Shown piece after piece: positions 45,975 to 55,281 of a stretch of 64,000 bases of DNA (positions are counted from its first letter, which is position 1; the number at the start of each line of letters is the position of its first letter). Below the pieces are notes generated by a model. It was given only the letters and a program-made list of their open reading frames with translations, did not search any database and was not told the origin of the DNA. The DNA is from Massilia terrae (lineage in GTDB: Bacteria; Pseudomonadota; Gammaproteobacteria; Burkholderiales; Burkholderiaceae_D). The position numbers were made by a program, and so were the translations under genes. The stretch is from positions 1 through 64,000 of the forward strand of contig NZ_JANUGU010000008.1 of the NCBI RefSeq assembly GCF_024753145.1, written 5' to 3'.

Positions 45975-47520
45975 GGAAGTGCGCTCCCGCCGCGAGTTTG
46001 CGGCGCAGCAGCGGCGACACGCGATAGCGGTCTTCGCCATAGCCGGCCGCGAGGTTCGACAGCACCGCCACGATGTGCGCGAGGCCGGCGGAATCGGCCC
46101 AGGCCAGCGGGCCGCGCGGATAGTTGACGCCCTTGCGCATCGCGGTGTCCACGGCGCCGGCGCTGCACACGCCCTGGTTGACGGCGTCGGCGGCCTCGTT
46201 GGCCAACATCGCCACCGTGCGCATCACGGCCATGCCTGGCACGTCGTCCAGACGGGTGACGGTGAAGCCGGCCGCCTGGAACAGGCCGACGGCGGCACTC
46301 CATGCCTGCTCGCTGCACTGGTCGGCGCGCGCGAGGGCGATGCGCTTCGCTTCGGCGGTGTCGAGCAGCAGGTCGTACACGACGGTATCCGCGTAGCCGC
46401 TGGCGGCCGCGCGCTCGGTCGCGGTGCGGCCATCGCTCAGGTAGATGGCGGCGCCGCCGCAATGGAAGCCCGGCGGGTCGCGCCGCGCGTTGAGGGTCGG
46501 GCGCAGGTGCACGACGTCGAATCCGGCGTCACGCAGGCGCTGCTCCATTGGCCGGACGAAGGCGTGTTCCTGGTCGGTTTCGAAGCCGACGTTGACGCCG
46601 GTGGGACGCGGCTGCGGCGCCTCGGCTTGCGGTTCGGGCCTGGCCGCGTCGTCGCTGTAGCGGTAGAAGCCGCGGCCGCTCTTGCGGCCCAGGAAGCCGG
46701 CGTTGACCAGCTCCTGCTGCAGGATTGACGGCGTGAAGCGCTGGTCACCGTAGTAGGCATCGCACACCGATTGCGTGACCGAGAAGTTGACGTCGTGGCC
46801 GATCAGGTCCATCAGCTCGAATGGACCCATGCGGAACCCGCCGCAGTCGCGCATCACGGCATCGATGGTGGCCGGATCGGCGGCGCCCTCCAGCAGCAGG
46901 CGCAGCGCCTCCGCATAGTAAGGACGGGCCACGCGGTTGACGATAAAGCCCGGCGTCGATTTCGCGTGCACGGGTTCCTTGCCCCAGCTTGCGGCGGTGG
47001 CGTACACGACATCGGCCGCCTCGCGGCTGGTGGCCAGGCCGCTGATCACTTCGACCAGCGCCATCAGCGGCACCGGATTAAAGAAGTGCATGCCGACCAG
47101 GCGTTCCGGCCGGCGCAAGGGCGCTGCGATCGAGGTGATCGAGATCGACGAGGTGTTGGTCGCGAGGATGCAGCTGTCGCGCACGATGCCTTCCAGCTCG
47201 CCGAACAGCTTGCGCTTGACGTCGAGGTTCTCGACCACGGCCTCGATCACCAGCACGGCGTCGGCCAGGTCGTTCAGCGAGGCCGCCGGCTGCAGGCGCT
47301 CGTGCGCGAGGTCGGCTTCGGCGGCGCCCATGCGGCCTTTCTCGACCAGCTTGGCGTAGGTCTTGGCGATGTCGGCGATAGCCTTGGAGACGGCTTCGGT
47401 GCGGGTGTCGTACAAGCGCACTTCGTGGCCGGCGGCAGCCGCTACCTGCGCGATGCCGGCGCCCATTGCGCCGCTGCCGACCACGGCGACGATGCTGCCT
47501 TTGGGGAGTGCGTTCGGCAT
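45964..47520 (-). CDS. paaH: 3-hydroxyadipyl-CoA dehydrogenase
   Basis: The 518-residue protein has an N-terminal Rossmann fold with the NAD motif VVGSGAMGAGIA near residues 14-25, TNTSSISITSIAAPLRRPER and HFFNPVPLMALVEVI. A second helical C-terminal domain is repeated, with KGVNYPRGPLAWADSAG. This two-C-domain length is typical of PaaH (PaaC in other nomenclature). It oxidises 3-hydroxyadipyl-CoA to 3-oxoadipyl-CoA. It overlaps paaI and begins 1 base after paaG. Confidence 0.95.
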   Translation of the reverse strand: MPNALPKGSIVAVVGSGAMGAGIAQVAAAAGHEVRLYDTRTEAVSKAIADIAKTYAKLVEKGRMGAAEADLAHERLQPAASLNDLADAVLVIEAVVENLDVKRKLFGELEGIVRDSCILATNTSSISITSIAAPLRRPERLVGMHFFNPVPLMALVEVISGLATSREAADVVYATAASWGKEPVHAKSTPGFIVNRVARPYYAEALRLLLEGAADPATIDAVMRDCGGFRMGPFELMDLIGHDVNFSVTQSVCDAYYGDQRFTPSILQQELVNAGFLGRKSGRGFYRYSDDAARPEPQAEAPQPRPTGVNVGFETDQEHAFVRPMEQRLRDAGFDVVHLRPTLNARRDPPGFHCGGAAIYLSDGRTATERAAASGYADTVVYDLLLDTAEAKRIALARADQCSEQAWSAAVGLFQAAGFTVTRLDDVPGMAVMRTVAMLANEAADAVNQGVCSAGAVDTAMRKGVNYPRGPLAWADSAGLAHIVAVLSNLAAGYGEDRYRVSPLLRRKLAAGAHFHAQ

Positions 47521-47521
47521 G

Positions 47522-48313
47522 TCATTCCCCCTTGAATTCGGCCGGGCGCTTGGCCATGAAGGCGGCCACGCCCTCGCGGTAGTCGTGGCTGTAGCCCAGC
47601 TCGCGCATCATGTCCGCTTCCAGCTGCAGCTGCTGCGGCAGGGTGTTGGCGTAGCTGGCCTGCAGCGCTTTCTTGGTGAAAGCGAGGCCCTTGGTGGGCG
47701 CGGTGGCGAAGTGGCGCGCCATCTTCATCGCCTCGGGCATCAGCTCTTCGTCGGCGACGGCGCGCCAGATCAGGCCCCATTCCTCAGCCTTTTCGGCGGA
47801 CAGCTTCTCGCCCAGCATGGCCAGGCCGGTGGCGCGCGCCATGCCGATCATGCGCGGCAGGTGCCAGGTGCCGCCGGTGTCGGGGATCAGGCCGAGCTTG
47901 CAGAAGGCTTCGATGAAGGAGGCGGATTTCGCGGCGAGCACGATGTCGCAGGCCAGCGCGAGGTTGGCGCCGGCGCCGGCGGCCACGCCGTTGACGGCGC
48001 AGATCACCGGCATCGGCAGGGAGCGCAGGGTCAGGACCAGCGGGGCGTAGAACTGCTCGACGGAGGCGCCGAGGTCGACGCCGGGGGAGCCGGGTTCGAC
48101 GGCGCGGTCGGACAGGTCCTGGCCGGCGCAGAAGCCGCGGCCCGCGCCGGTCAGCACCATCACGCGCACGGATTTGTCGGACTGGACTCGCGCCAGGGCG
48201 TCGCGCACTTCGAGGTGCATCGCCTGGGTGAAGCTGTTCAGCTTATCCGGGCGGTTGAGCGTCAGCGTCGCGACGCCGTCCTCGATGCTGAGCTGGATCG
48301 ATTCGTAGGTCAT
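47522..48313 (-). CDS. paaG: Ring-1,2-epoxyphenylacetyl-CoA isomerase
   Basis: The 263-residue crotonase-family protein has GAGRGFCAGQDLSDRAVEPG with the oxyanion loop, VNGVAAGAGANLALACD, and the acid residue D135 in KLGLIPDTGGTWHLPR. The pattern SPGVDLGASVEQFYAPLV is characteristic of PaaG, not PaaF. It converts the ring epoxide to oxepin-CoA, and shifts the double bond later in the pathway. The start at 48313 is chosen; the reading frame upstream runs through a palindromic repeat. This is the only crotonase-family gene in the cluster. Confidence 0.95.
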   Translation of the reverse strand: MTYESIQLSIEDGVATLTLNRPDKLNSFTQAMHLEVRDALARVQSDKSVRVMVLTGAGRGFCAGQDLSDRAVEPGSPGVDLGASVEQFYAPLVLTLRSLPMPVICAVNGVAAGAGANLALACDIVLAAKSASFIEAFCKLGLIPDTGGTWHLPRMIGMARATGLAMLGEKLSAEKAEEWGLIWRAVADEELMPEAMKMARHFATAPTKGLAFTKKALQASYANTLPQQLQLEADMMRELGYSHDYREGVAAFMAKRPAEFKGE

Positions 48314-48343
48314 ATTGTTATCGTCTCCTCTATCCGCACACTC

Positions 48344-48444
48344 CGTCGTCCCGGCGAAGGCCGGGACCCATAGACACTTCGGGCCGTCGAACGCTGTGCA
48401 GCACTTCATGCGTTCTATGGGTCCCGGCCTTCGCCGGGACGACG
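48344..48444. repeat. Inverted pair of palindromic repeats (GTCCCGG type)
   Basis: Copies at 48344-48371 and 48417-48444, with the shared ttctatgggtcc flank. They lie between paaE and paaG and split the cluster into two parts. Confidence 0.85.
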
Positions 48445-48480
48445 GTGCTTTAGTTTGCGTGGTTCTCGGTGTCTTGCAGC

Positions 48481-49557
48481 TTATTCCGCGATGTCGAAAT
48501 CCAGTACTACCTTGTCTGTCAGGGGAAACGCCTGGCAGCTGAGCACAAAACCGCGCGCCACTTCGTAGTCTTCGAGCGCGTAGTTCACGTCCATTTCAAC
48601 CTGGCCTTCGATCACCTTGCAGCGGCATGTCGAGCACACGCCGCCCTTGCAGGAGTAGCGCATGTCCAGGCCCGCGCGCAGGCCCGCATCCAGCACCGAT
48701 TCCTTGTCCTGCTCCATGCTGTAGCTGGCCGCGCTGCCGTCCATGATCACCGTGACCTCGGTCTGGTGGCGCGCGCCCGCCTCCACCTTGCGCGGCTTGT
48801 GCTCGTGTTTCGGAATGCTGGCGGCGAACAGCTCGATGCGGATCTGCTCCTTGGCCAGACCCGCCTCCTGCAGCGCCGCGGACACGCCGTGCATCATCTC
48901 TTCCGGCCCGCAAATGAAGGCGACGTCGATGTCGGCCACGTCGATCCAGCGCTCGAAGAAGTGCGCGCACTTCTCGCGCGTGATTCGGCCGTTGAACAGG
49001 TCGATATCCTGCTGCTCGCGGCTCATCACGTACACGATGCGCAGGCGGTCGAGGTAACTGTCCTTCAAATCGGTCAGCTCGTCGCGGAAGATCACCGACG
49101 AGGTGGCGCGGTTGCCATAGACCAGCGTGAAATGGCTCTTCGGCTCGGCCATCAGGGTGGTCTTGATGATCGACAGGATCGGCGTGATGCCGCTGCCCGC
49201 CGCGAAGGCGAGGTAGTGCTTCTCGTTGGACGACGACAGCGGGACGTTGAAGTGTCCCATCGGCGGCATCACATCCAGCTGCATGCCCGGCTGGAGCGCT
49301 TCGTTGGCCCAGCTGGAGAACATGCCGCCCGGCGTGCGCTTGATCGCCACGCGCAGCGTCTCGTCCTGCACCGCCGAGCAGATCGAGTACGAGCGGCGCA
49401 CATCCTCTCCGTCGATCATCGCGCGCAGCGTCAGGTGCTGGCCCTGCTGGTAGGCGAAGGCCTGCTTCAGTTCATTGGGGACGTCGAAGGTGACGGCGAT
49501 GGCGTCGCGCGTTTCGTGACGCACCTTGGCCACGGTGAGTGGATAGAATTTGCTCAT
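48481..49557 (-). CDS. paaE: Phenylacetyl-CoA epoxidase reductase subunit
   Basis: The 358-residue protein has an FAD domain (DVRRSYSICSAV), an NAD(P)H domain with FAAGSGITPILSII, and a C-terminal 2Fe-2S ferredoxin domain with the cluster motif CKGGVCSTCRCK plus a later Cys in FVLSCQAFPLTD. It passes electrons from NADPH to the PaaA di-iron site. The start MSKFYPLTVAKV matches the family. It follows paaD after 7 bases. Confidence 0.97.
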   Translation of the reverse strand: MSKFYPLTVAKVRHETRDAIAVTFDVPNELKQAFAYQQGQHLTLRAMIDGEDVRRSYSICSAVQDETLRVAIKRTPGGMFSSWANEALQPGMQLDVMPPMGHFNVPLSSSNEKHYLAFAAGSGITPILSIIKTTLMAEPKSHFTLVYGNRATSSVIFRDELTDLKDSYLDRLRIVYVMSREQQDIDLFNGRITREKCAHFFERWIDVADIDVAFICGPEEMMHGVSAALQEAGLAKEQIRIELFAASIPKHEHKPRKVEAGARHQTEVTVIMDGSAASYSMEQDKESVLDAGLRAGLDMRYSCKGGVCSTCRCKVIEGQVEMDVNYALEDYEVARGFVLSCQAFPLTDKVVLDFDIAE

Positions 49558-49564
49558 GGTCGTG

Positions 49565-50086
49565 CTAGTGGCACTTGAAATAGTCGAAGGGCTCGCGGCA
49601 GTCCAGGCACTTGTACAGCGCCTTGCATGGCGTCGAGCCGAACTGGCTGGTGAGCTGCGTGTGCTTCGATCCGCAGCGGGGACAGGCGACTTCCGGCTCC
49701 GGCGCGCGGCGTGACACGCGCGAATGCAGGCCGCTGATGTCGATCGCCTGCTGCGCCGGCGGCGCGATGCCATAGCCCTTGAGCGCGGCCCGGCCGGCAT
49801 CGCTCATCCAGTCGGTGGTCCACGCCGGCGACAGCTGGCTGCGCACCTTCACCCTGGGCAGGCCGCGCTTTTTCAGCTCGGCGGCGACCGCTTCCTCGAT
49901 CACCTGCATCGCCGGGCAGCCGGAATAGGTCGGCGTGATCGTGACCACGCACTCGCCGCCTTCGAACGCCACGTCGCGCACGATGCCGAGGTCCACCACC
50001 GAGATCACCGGGATCTCGGGGTCGGACACCTCGTCGAGCCAGGCCCACACCTGCTCGGCCGTGACGTGGCGCGCGTCCATCACCAT
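49565..50086 (-). CDS. paaD: Phenylacetyl-CoA epoxidase subunit PaaD
   Basis: The 173-residue protein belongs to the MIP18/SufT-like family (VWAWLDEVSDPEIPVISVVD, TPTYSGCPAMQVIEEAV), with a C-terminal zinc-ribbon-like segment with four cysteines (CPRCGSKHTQ and YKCLDCREPF). It probably assists iron or Fe-S insertion in the epoxidase. The ATG at 50086 overlaps paaC by 7 bases; an in-frame ATG at 50080 is the alternative. Confidence 0.93.
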   Translation of the reverse strand: MVMDARHVTAEQVWAWLDEVSDPEIPVISVVDLGIVRDVAFEGGECVVTITPTYSGCPAMQVIEEAVAAELKKRGLPRVKVRSQLSPAWTTDWMSDAGRAALKGYGIAPPAQQAIDISGLHSRVSRRAPEPEVACPRCGSKHTQLTSQFGSTPCKALYKCLDCREPFDYFKCH

Positions 50087-50832
50087 TCGGCTCCCGGGTA
50101 AGCGCGCTGCAGGAACTGCATCTCGGCCAGGATGTAGCCGAGGCGTTCGGTGTGGCGTCCCTGCTTGCCGCCGCGCTGCATATAGGTTTCCAGCGGCGGC
50201 ACCTCGAGCGTGGCTTCGTCGAAGATCTCGGCGACGTGCTGCAGGAAGGCGGCGCGCAGCGGCTGCGAGGCCGGGGCCACGCCCTGCGCGACCATCGCCT
50301 CGTCGACGGCGTCGTAGATGAACATCTCGCCAGTGAAGCGCCATAGTTCGTCGGCCGCGGCCTGCATGCGCGCATGGCTCTCGGCGGTGCCGTCGCCCAG
50401 GCGCACCACCAGGTCGCCGCTGCGGCGCAGGTGGTAGGTCGCTTCCTTCAGCGCCTTCTCGGCGATGCCGGCGATGCGCTGGTCGTTGGAGTTGGTCAGC
50501 GCTTCGAGCAGGAAGTAGTGCCAGGTGTCGAAGTAGAACTGGCGCATCAGCGTGTCGGCGTAGCTGCCGTTGGGCTGCTCGAGCAGCAGGCAGTTGCGGA
50601 AACCGCCGGCGTCGCGCAGGAAGGCCAGCTTGTCCTCGTCGCGGCCCGCGCCTTCGAGTTCGCCGGCGTAGGTCAGCCACATGCGGGTTTGGCCGAGCAG
50701 GTCGAGCGCGATGTTCGACAGCGCCATGTCTTCTTCCAGCGCCGGGCCCTTGCCGGTCCACTGGCACAGCTGCTGGGCGAGGACGAGCGCGTTGTCGCCC
50801 TGGCGCAGAAGGTATTCGAATTTCTCGTTCAC
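50080..50832 (-). CDS. paaC: Phenylacetyl-CoA epoxidase structural subunit
   Basis: The 250-residue ferritin-like helical protein has DNALVLAQQLCQWTGKGPAL and DMALSNIALDLLGQTRMWLT, both typical of PaaC (PaaI in other nomenclature). It pairs with PaaA in the heterodimeric core but does not hold the catalytic di-iron centre. It overlaps paaD and follows paaB after 7 bases. Confidence 0.96.
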   Translation of the reverse strand: MNEKFEYLLRQGDNALVLAQQLCQWTGKGPALEEDMALSNIALDLLGQTRMWLTYAGELEGAGRDEDKLAFLRDAGGFRNCLLLEQPNGSYADTLMRQFYFDTWHYFLLEALTNSNDQRIAGIAEKALKEATYHLRRSGDLVVRLGDGTAESHARMQAAADELWRFTGEMFIYDAVDEAMVAQGVAPASQPLRAAFLQHVAEIFDEATLEVPPLETYMQRGGKQGRHTERLGYILAEMQFLQRAYPGAEW

Positions 50833-50839
50833 GGCGCGC

Positions 50840-51124
50840 TCACAGGTTCTTGACTTCTTCCGGCATCGGGAAGAAGGTCGGGTGGCGGTACACCTTGCTG
50901 TTGGAAGGTTCGAACAGCGCGTCCTTGTCGGCCGGGCTGGAAGCGATGATGTCGGACGCTTTCACGACCCAAATCGAGACGCCCTCGTTGCGGCGCGTGT
51001 AGACGTCGCGCGCGTTGTTGATCGCCATCTCGGCGTCCGGTGCGTGCAGGCTGCCCACGTGCTTGTGCGCGAGGCCGTGCTGGCTGCGGATGAATACTTC
51101 CCACAGCGGCCATTCTTTGCTCAT
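50840..51124 (-). CDS. paaB: Phenylacetyl-CoA epoxidase subunit PaaB
   Basis: The 94-residue protein begins MSKEWPLWEVFIRSQHGLAH, then KHVGSLHAPDAEMAINNARD and VYTRRNEGVSIWVVKASDI, the defining PaaB pattern. It bridges PaaAC heterodimers in the epoxidase. Unlike the other small genes of the operon it is separated from paaA by 138 bp containing a repeat pair. Confidence 0.97.
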   Translation of the reverse strand: MSKEWPLWEVFIRSQHGLAHKHVGSLHAPDAEMAINNARDVYTRRNEGVSIWVVKASDIIASSPADKDALFEPSNSKVYRHPTFFPMPEEVKNL

Positions 51125-51151
51125 TGCTGTCTCCGTTGTGCTAGCTACCGC

Positions 51152-51250
51152 CGTCGTCCTCGCGAACGCGGGGACCCCATTTTGCGTGAGCGGCTGCGCC
51201 TCTAAAATGGGGTTCTCCGAGGGGCGCCTAGCCCCTTCGCGGGAACGACG
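51152..51250. repeat. Inverted pair of palindromic repeats inside the paa operon
   Basis: A copy lies at 51152-51180 and an opposed, enlarged copy at 51207-51250. The second has about 15 extra bases forming a small internal stem, aggggc and gcccct, in its loop. The pair lies between paaA and paaB. Confidence 0.8.
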
Positions 51251-51262
51251 GCAACTATAAGG

Positions 51263-52252
<990 letters not shown>

Positions 52253-52282
52253 TGTTGTCTCCGTTGCATTCGTTTGCAAACC

Positions 52283-52311
52283 ATAATACGATACAAAAAT
52301 CTCGATGTATA
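52283..52311 (-). promoter_or_regulatory. Candidate paaA promoter and PaaX operator
   Basis: On the minus strand TATACA (52306-52311) and TATTAT (52283-52288) are separated by 17 bp, giving a leader of about 24 bases to paaA. The inverted repeat ATACA (52291-52295) N10 TGTAT (52306-52310) overlaps this promoter. PaaX is the expected repressor, released by phenylacetyl-CoA. Position and symmetry only. Confidence 0.5.
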
Positions 52312-52344
52312 GCGAAATTTTGAATCATATTGAGCGGTAAAACC

Positions 52345-53277
52345 ATGACAGAAACGACCTGCGGCGAGTGGATCGCGCGCTTTCTCGCCGCCGACCCGCC
52401 GCGCTCCAAATCGCTCGTGATGACGGTGCTGGGCGACGCCATTGCGCCGCACGGCGGGGCAGTCTGGCTGGGCAGCCTGATCGAGCTGGTGGAGCCGCTG
52501 ACGGTCACCGAGCGGCTGGCGCGCACCAGCGTGTTCCGGCTGGTGCAGGAGGGCTGGCTGAACGCGAGCCGCGAAGGCCGCCGCAGCCGCTACGCGCTGG
52601 AGCCGGCTTCGCTGCCGCGCCTGCAGCGCGCCAACCGCCGCATCTACAGCGCGCCGGGGCTGGGCTGGGACGGGCGCTGGACCGTGCTGCTGGCGCCGAA
52701 CGGCACCCTGCCCGCCGACCTGCGCGCCACCTTGCGCAAAGAGCTGCAGTGGGAAGGCTATGCGATGCTGTCGGCCGGCGTGATGGCCCACCCCTCGTAC
52801 GAGCCGGAGGCGCTGGACGATATCCTGCACCGCAACGGTGGCGACGGCCGCCTGTTCGCCTTCGCCGCGAGCACGCTGCCGGACGTGGCCTCGCGCCCGG
52901 TGCCGGACCTGGTCGACGAAGGCTGGGACCTGTCGGCGGTGGTCGAGCGCTTCCAGCACTTCGTCGACACCTTCACGCCGCTGCTGGAGCTTCTGCAGGC
53001 GGGACCGCCGGCCGATGCGGCCACCGCGTTCGCGATCCGCACGCTGCTGGTGCACGCCTACCGCCGCGTACTGCTCCACGATCCGCGCCTGCCACTGGAG
53101 CTGCTGCCGCCGGTCTGGCCCGGCACCTACGCCTACGAACTGGCGCGCGCCATCTACCTGCGCACCTGGGAAGCGGCCGAGGCCCACCTGGTGGCCGCGC
53201 TGCGGCGCGAAGACCCGGCAGCGCCGTCGGCGGACGACGCCTTCTACCGCCGGTTCGGGGGACTTTCCCGTGCCTGA
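52345..53277 (+). CDS. paaX: Transcriptional repressor PaaX
   Basis: The 310-residue protein has an N-terminal winged helix (SKSLVMTVLGDAIAPHGGAV with RLARTSVFRLVQEGWLNASR), a central domain starting GWDGRWTVLLAP and a C-terminal helical domain with LVHAYRRVLLHDPRLPLELL, as in PaaX. This repressor responds to phenylacetyl-CoA. The ATG at 52345 is taken; a TTG codon 15 bases upstream is less likely. Divergent from paaA across 92 bp. Confidence 0.94.
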   Translation: MTETTCGEWIARFLAADPPRSKSLVMTVLGDAIAPHGGAVWLGSLIELVEPLTVTERLARTSVFRLVQEGWLNASREGRRSRYALEPASLPRLQRANRRIYSAPGLGWDGRWTVLLAPNGTLPADLRATLRKELQWEGYAMLSAGVMAHPSYEPEALDDILHRNGGDGRLFAFAASTLPDVASRPVPDLVDEGWDLSAVVERFQHFVDTFTPLLELLQAGPPADAATAFAIRTLLVHAYRRVLLHDPRLPLELLPPVWPGTYAYELARAIYLRTWEAAEAHLVAALRREDPAAPSADDAFYRRFGGLSRA

Positions 53278-53329
53278 AAAGCGAGTATCATCGCGGCTTC
53301 GGAATCATCATCGCAACCAGGGAACACCC

Positions 53330-54463
53330 ATGCCCATCAAGATCAGCAGCCAGTTCGACGCTGGCGCGATCGAGGTCGTGAACGCCACAAGCGCGAACGC
53401 CATCGATCTGAACATCCGCAAGGATTCGCACGCCGACATCGTCCAGTGGTTCTACTTCCGCCTGCAGGGCGCGCAGGGCGAGCCGTGTACCATCCGCTTC
53501 CTCAACGCCGCCAAGGCTGCCTATCCGGCCGGCTGGGAAGGCTACCAGGCGATGGCCAGCTATGACCGCGTCAACTGGTTCCGCGTCCCCACCAGCTACG
53601 ACGGCGGCGTGATGACGATCGAGCATACGCCGGGCATGGACAGCGTCTACTACGCCTACTTCGAGCCGTATTCCTGGGAGCGCCACCTGGAGCTGCTGGA
53701 CCGCGCGCAGATGTCCGAGCACGTGCGCATGCTCGACCTGGGCTCGACCATCGACGGCCATGACCTGAACATGCTGGTGATCGGCGAGCCGGCCGAAGGC
53801 AAGAAGAAGGTGTGGGTGATCGCACGCCAGCATCCGGGCGAGACGATGGCCGAGTGGTTCGTCGAAGGCATGCTCGATGCGCTGCTGGATCCGGCCAACC
53901 CGTTCGGCCGCCAGCTGCTGAACGAGTCGGTGTTCTACGTGGTCCCGAACATGAACCCGGACGGCGCAGTGCGCGGCAACCTGCGCACCAATGCCACCGG
54001 CGCGAACCTGAACCGCGAGTGGATGAACCCGAGCATGGAGCGCAGCCCCGAGGTCTACCTGGTGCTGGAGAAAATGAAGGAAACCGGCGTCGACGCCTTC
54101 CTCGACGTGCACGGCGACGAGGGCCTGCCCTACGTGTTCCTGGCCGGCAGCGGCGAACTGCCGGACTTCACCGAGCAGCAGCGGGCGTGGGAGAAGACGT
54201 TCTCGGACGATTACCTGATCGCCAGCCCGGACTTCCAGGACCAGCACGGCTACCCGAAGGGCAACTTCAGCAACGAGACCTTGACGATGGGCTCGCCCAA
54301 CATCACGCACCGCTTCGGCTGCCTGTCGCTGACGCTGGAGCTGCCGTTCAAGGACAACGCCAACGACCCGGACCCGCAAGTAGGCTGGGACGGCGCCCGC
54401 AGCGCGCGCCTCGGCGCGGCCGTGCTGCAGCCGCTGCTGAACCACGTACGCTCGCTGAAGTAA
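53330..54463 (+). CDS. M14-type cytosolic carboxypeptidase
   Basis: The 377-residue protein has an N-terminal beta domain (about 1-120) and a zinc carboxypeptidase domain with RQHPGETMAEWF (H168 and E171), a third zinc ligand in FLDVHGDEG and PNMNPDGAVRG/LNREW substrate segments. This matches the CCP/AGBL-like bacterial group (PaCCP). There is no signal peptide. The catalytic Glu is in LSLTLELPFKDN near residue 345. Peptide substrate unknown. It is not part of the paa pathway by function. Confidence 0.9.
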   Translation: MPIKISSQFDAGAIEVVNATSANAIDLNIRKDSHADIVQWFYFRLQGAQGEPCTIRFLNAAKAAYPAGWEGYQAMASYDRVNWFRVPTSYDGGVMTIEHTPGMDSVYYAYFEPYSWERHLELLDRAQMSEHVRMLDLGSTIDGHDLNMLVIGEPAEGKKKVWVIARQHPGETMAEWFVEGMLDALLDPANPFGRQLLNESVFYVVPNMNPDGAVRGNLRTNATGANLNREWMNPSMERSPEVYLVLEKMKETGVDAFLDVHGDEGLPYVFLAGSGELPDFTEQQRAWEKTFSDDYLIASPDFQDQHGYPKGNFSNETLTMGSPNITHRFGCLSLTLELPFKDNANDPDPQVGWDGARSARLGAAVLQPLLNHVRSLK

Positions 54464-54493
54464 GCACCGGATCAGCGTAGCTACAAGCATGAA

Positions 54494-54597
54494 CGTCATT
54501 CCCGCGAACGCGGGAATCCCATTTCCCTGGCGTCTCGCCAAGGGACGCCATATCGATGCACGTGCAAAATGGGGTTCCCGCTTCCGCGGGAACGACG
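54494..54597. repeat. Inverted pair of palindromic repeats (ATTCCC/GTTCCC type)
   Basis: The copy at 54494-54522 contains attcccgcgaacgcgggaat, an exact ATTCCC-N8-GGGAAT match. The opposed copy is at 54569-54597, and both are flanked by cccattt or aaatggg. Confidence 0.85.
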
Positions 54598-54618
54598 ACT
54601 TAAGTCACGGAGCGTTTT

Positions 54619-54984
54619 TTACAGCTCGTCCTGTCTCCCCGCCGAAAACTCCTTGAAGGCGGCGATCGCGTTGGCCGAATACATGAGAGACGGCCCTCCG
54701 CCCATGTACACCGCCATCGCCAGCACTTCTTCCACCTCGGCAAGGGTCGCCCCCAGCTGCACCAGCGCTTTGGCGTGGAAGCCAAGGCAGGCATCGCAGC
54801 GCGCGGCCACGCCGAGCGCCAGCGCGATCAGCTCCTTGGTCTTCTTGTCGAGCGCCCCGACGGCGCTGGCGGCGCGCGCCAGGTCATTGAAGCCTTTCAT
54901 CACGTCCGGCAAATCCGCGCGCATGGTCGCCAGGTTCTTCGATACCGATCGCGTCAGCTCGTCGTAGTTTGGAATCGCCGCCAT
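54619..54984 (-). CDS. Carboxymuconolactone decarboxylase / AhpD-like protein
   Basis: The 121-residue protein has the AhpD-type redox motif CDACLGFHAKALVQLGAT with CxxC and the proton-relay His, and KTKELIALALGVAARC before it. Proteins of this family are small alkylhydroperoxidases or CMD-type decarboxylases. The start at 54984 is chosen to match the family. It is followed upstream by a DUF2892 gene in the same direction, 2 bases apart. Confidence 0.9.
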   Translation of the reverse strand: MAAIPNYDELTRSVSKNLATMRADLPDVMKGFNDLARAASAVGALDKKTKELIALALGVAARCDACLGFHAKALVQLGATLAEVEEVLAMAVYMGGGPSLMYSANAIAAFKEFSAGRQDEL

Positions 54985-54986
54985 CG

Positions 54987-55181
54987 TCAGCCCCGCTTGC
55001 GTTCGCAGGTGCGCAGGCCGAACGGCAGGTAGGCCGGGCAGAAGCGAAACACGCCGGTCACCAGCGGCAGCAAGCCGATCCAGCCCCAGGCGCCGATCCA
55101 GCCGGCGAGCGTCGCGCCGATCAAGGCGACGCCGACGATGTTGCGCAGTACACGGTCCATCCCACCCACATTCGCTTTCAT
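54987..55181 (-). CDS. DUF2892 (YgaP-like) small membrane protein
   Basis: The 64-residue protein has two hydrophobic segments (VLRNIVGVALIGATLAGWIG and WIGLLPLVTGVFRFCPAY) and ends in FGLRTCERKRG, the standard DUF2892 pattern seen in YgaP C-termini. Cysteines C48 and C59 may be functional. It precedes the AhpD-like gene, suggesting a small redox unit. Confidence 0.9.
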   Translation of the reverse strand: MKANVGGMDRVLRNIVGVALIGATLAGWIGAWGWIGLLPLVTGVFRFCPAYLPFGLRTCERKRG

Positions 55182-55281
55182 GCTTCTTCCTCCTTGAACA
55201 CTTGCGCAATTGCGAATGTAATCAAGGATGCAGGCGGCGAGGAATGAAGCAGGTTAAGCTTTTTGGACCGCTCGTGCCGTT

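Noticed and set aside
48314..48409. N-terminal extension of PaaG through the repeat (reads WVPAFAGTT)
   Set aside because: This peptide is a known translation product of such palindromic repeats; the family N-terminus and the ATG at 48313 fit better.
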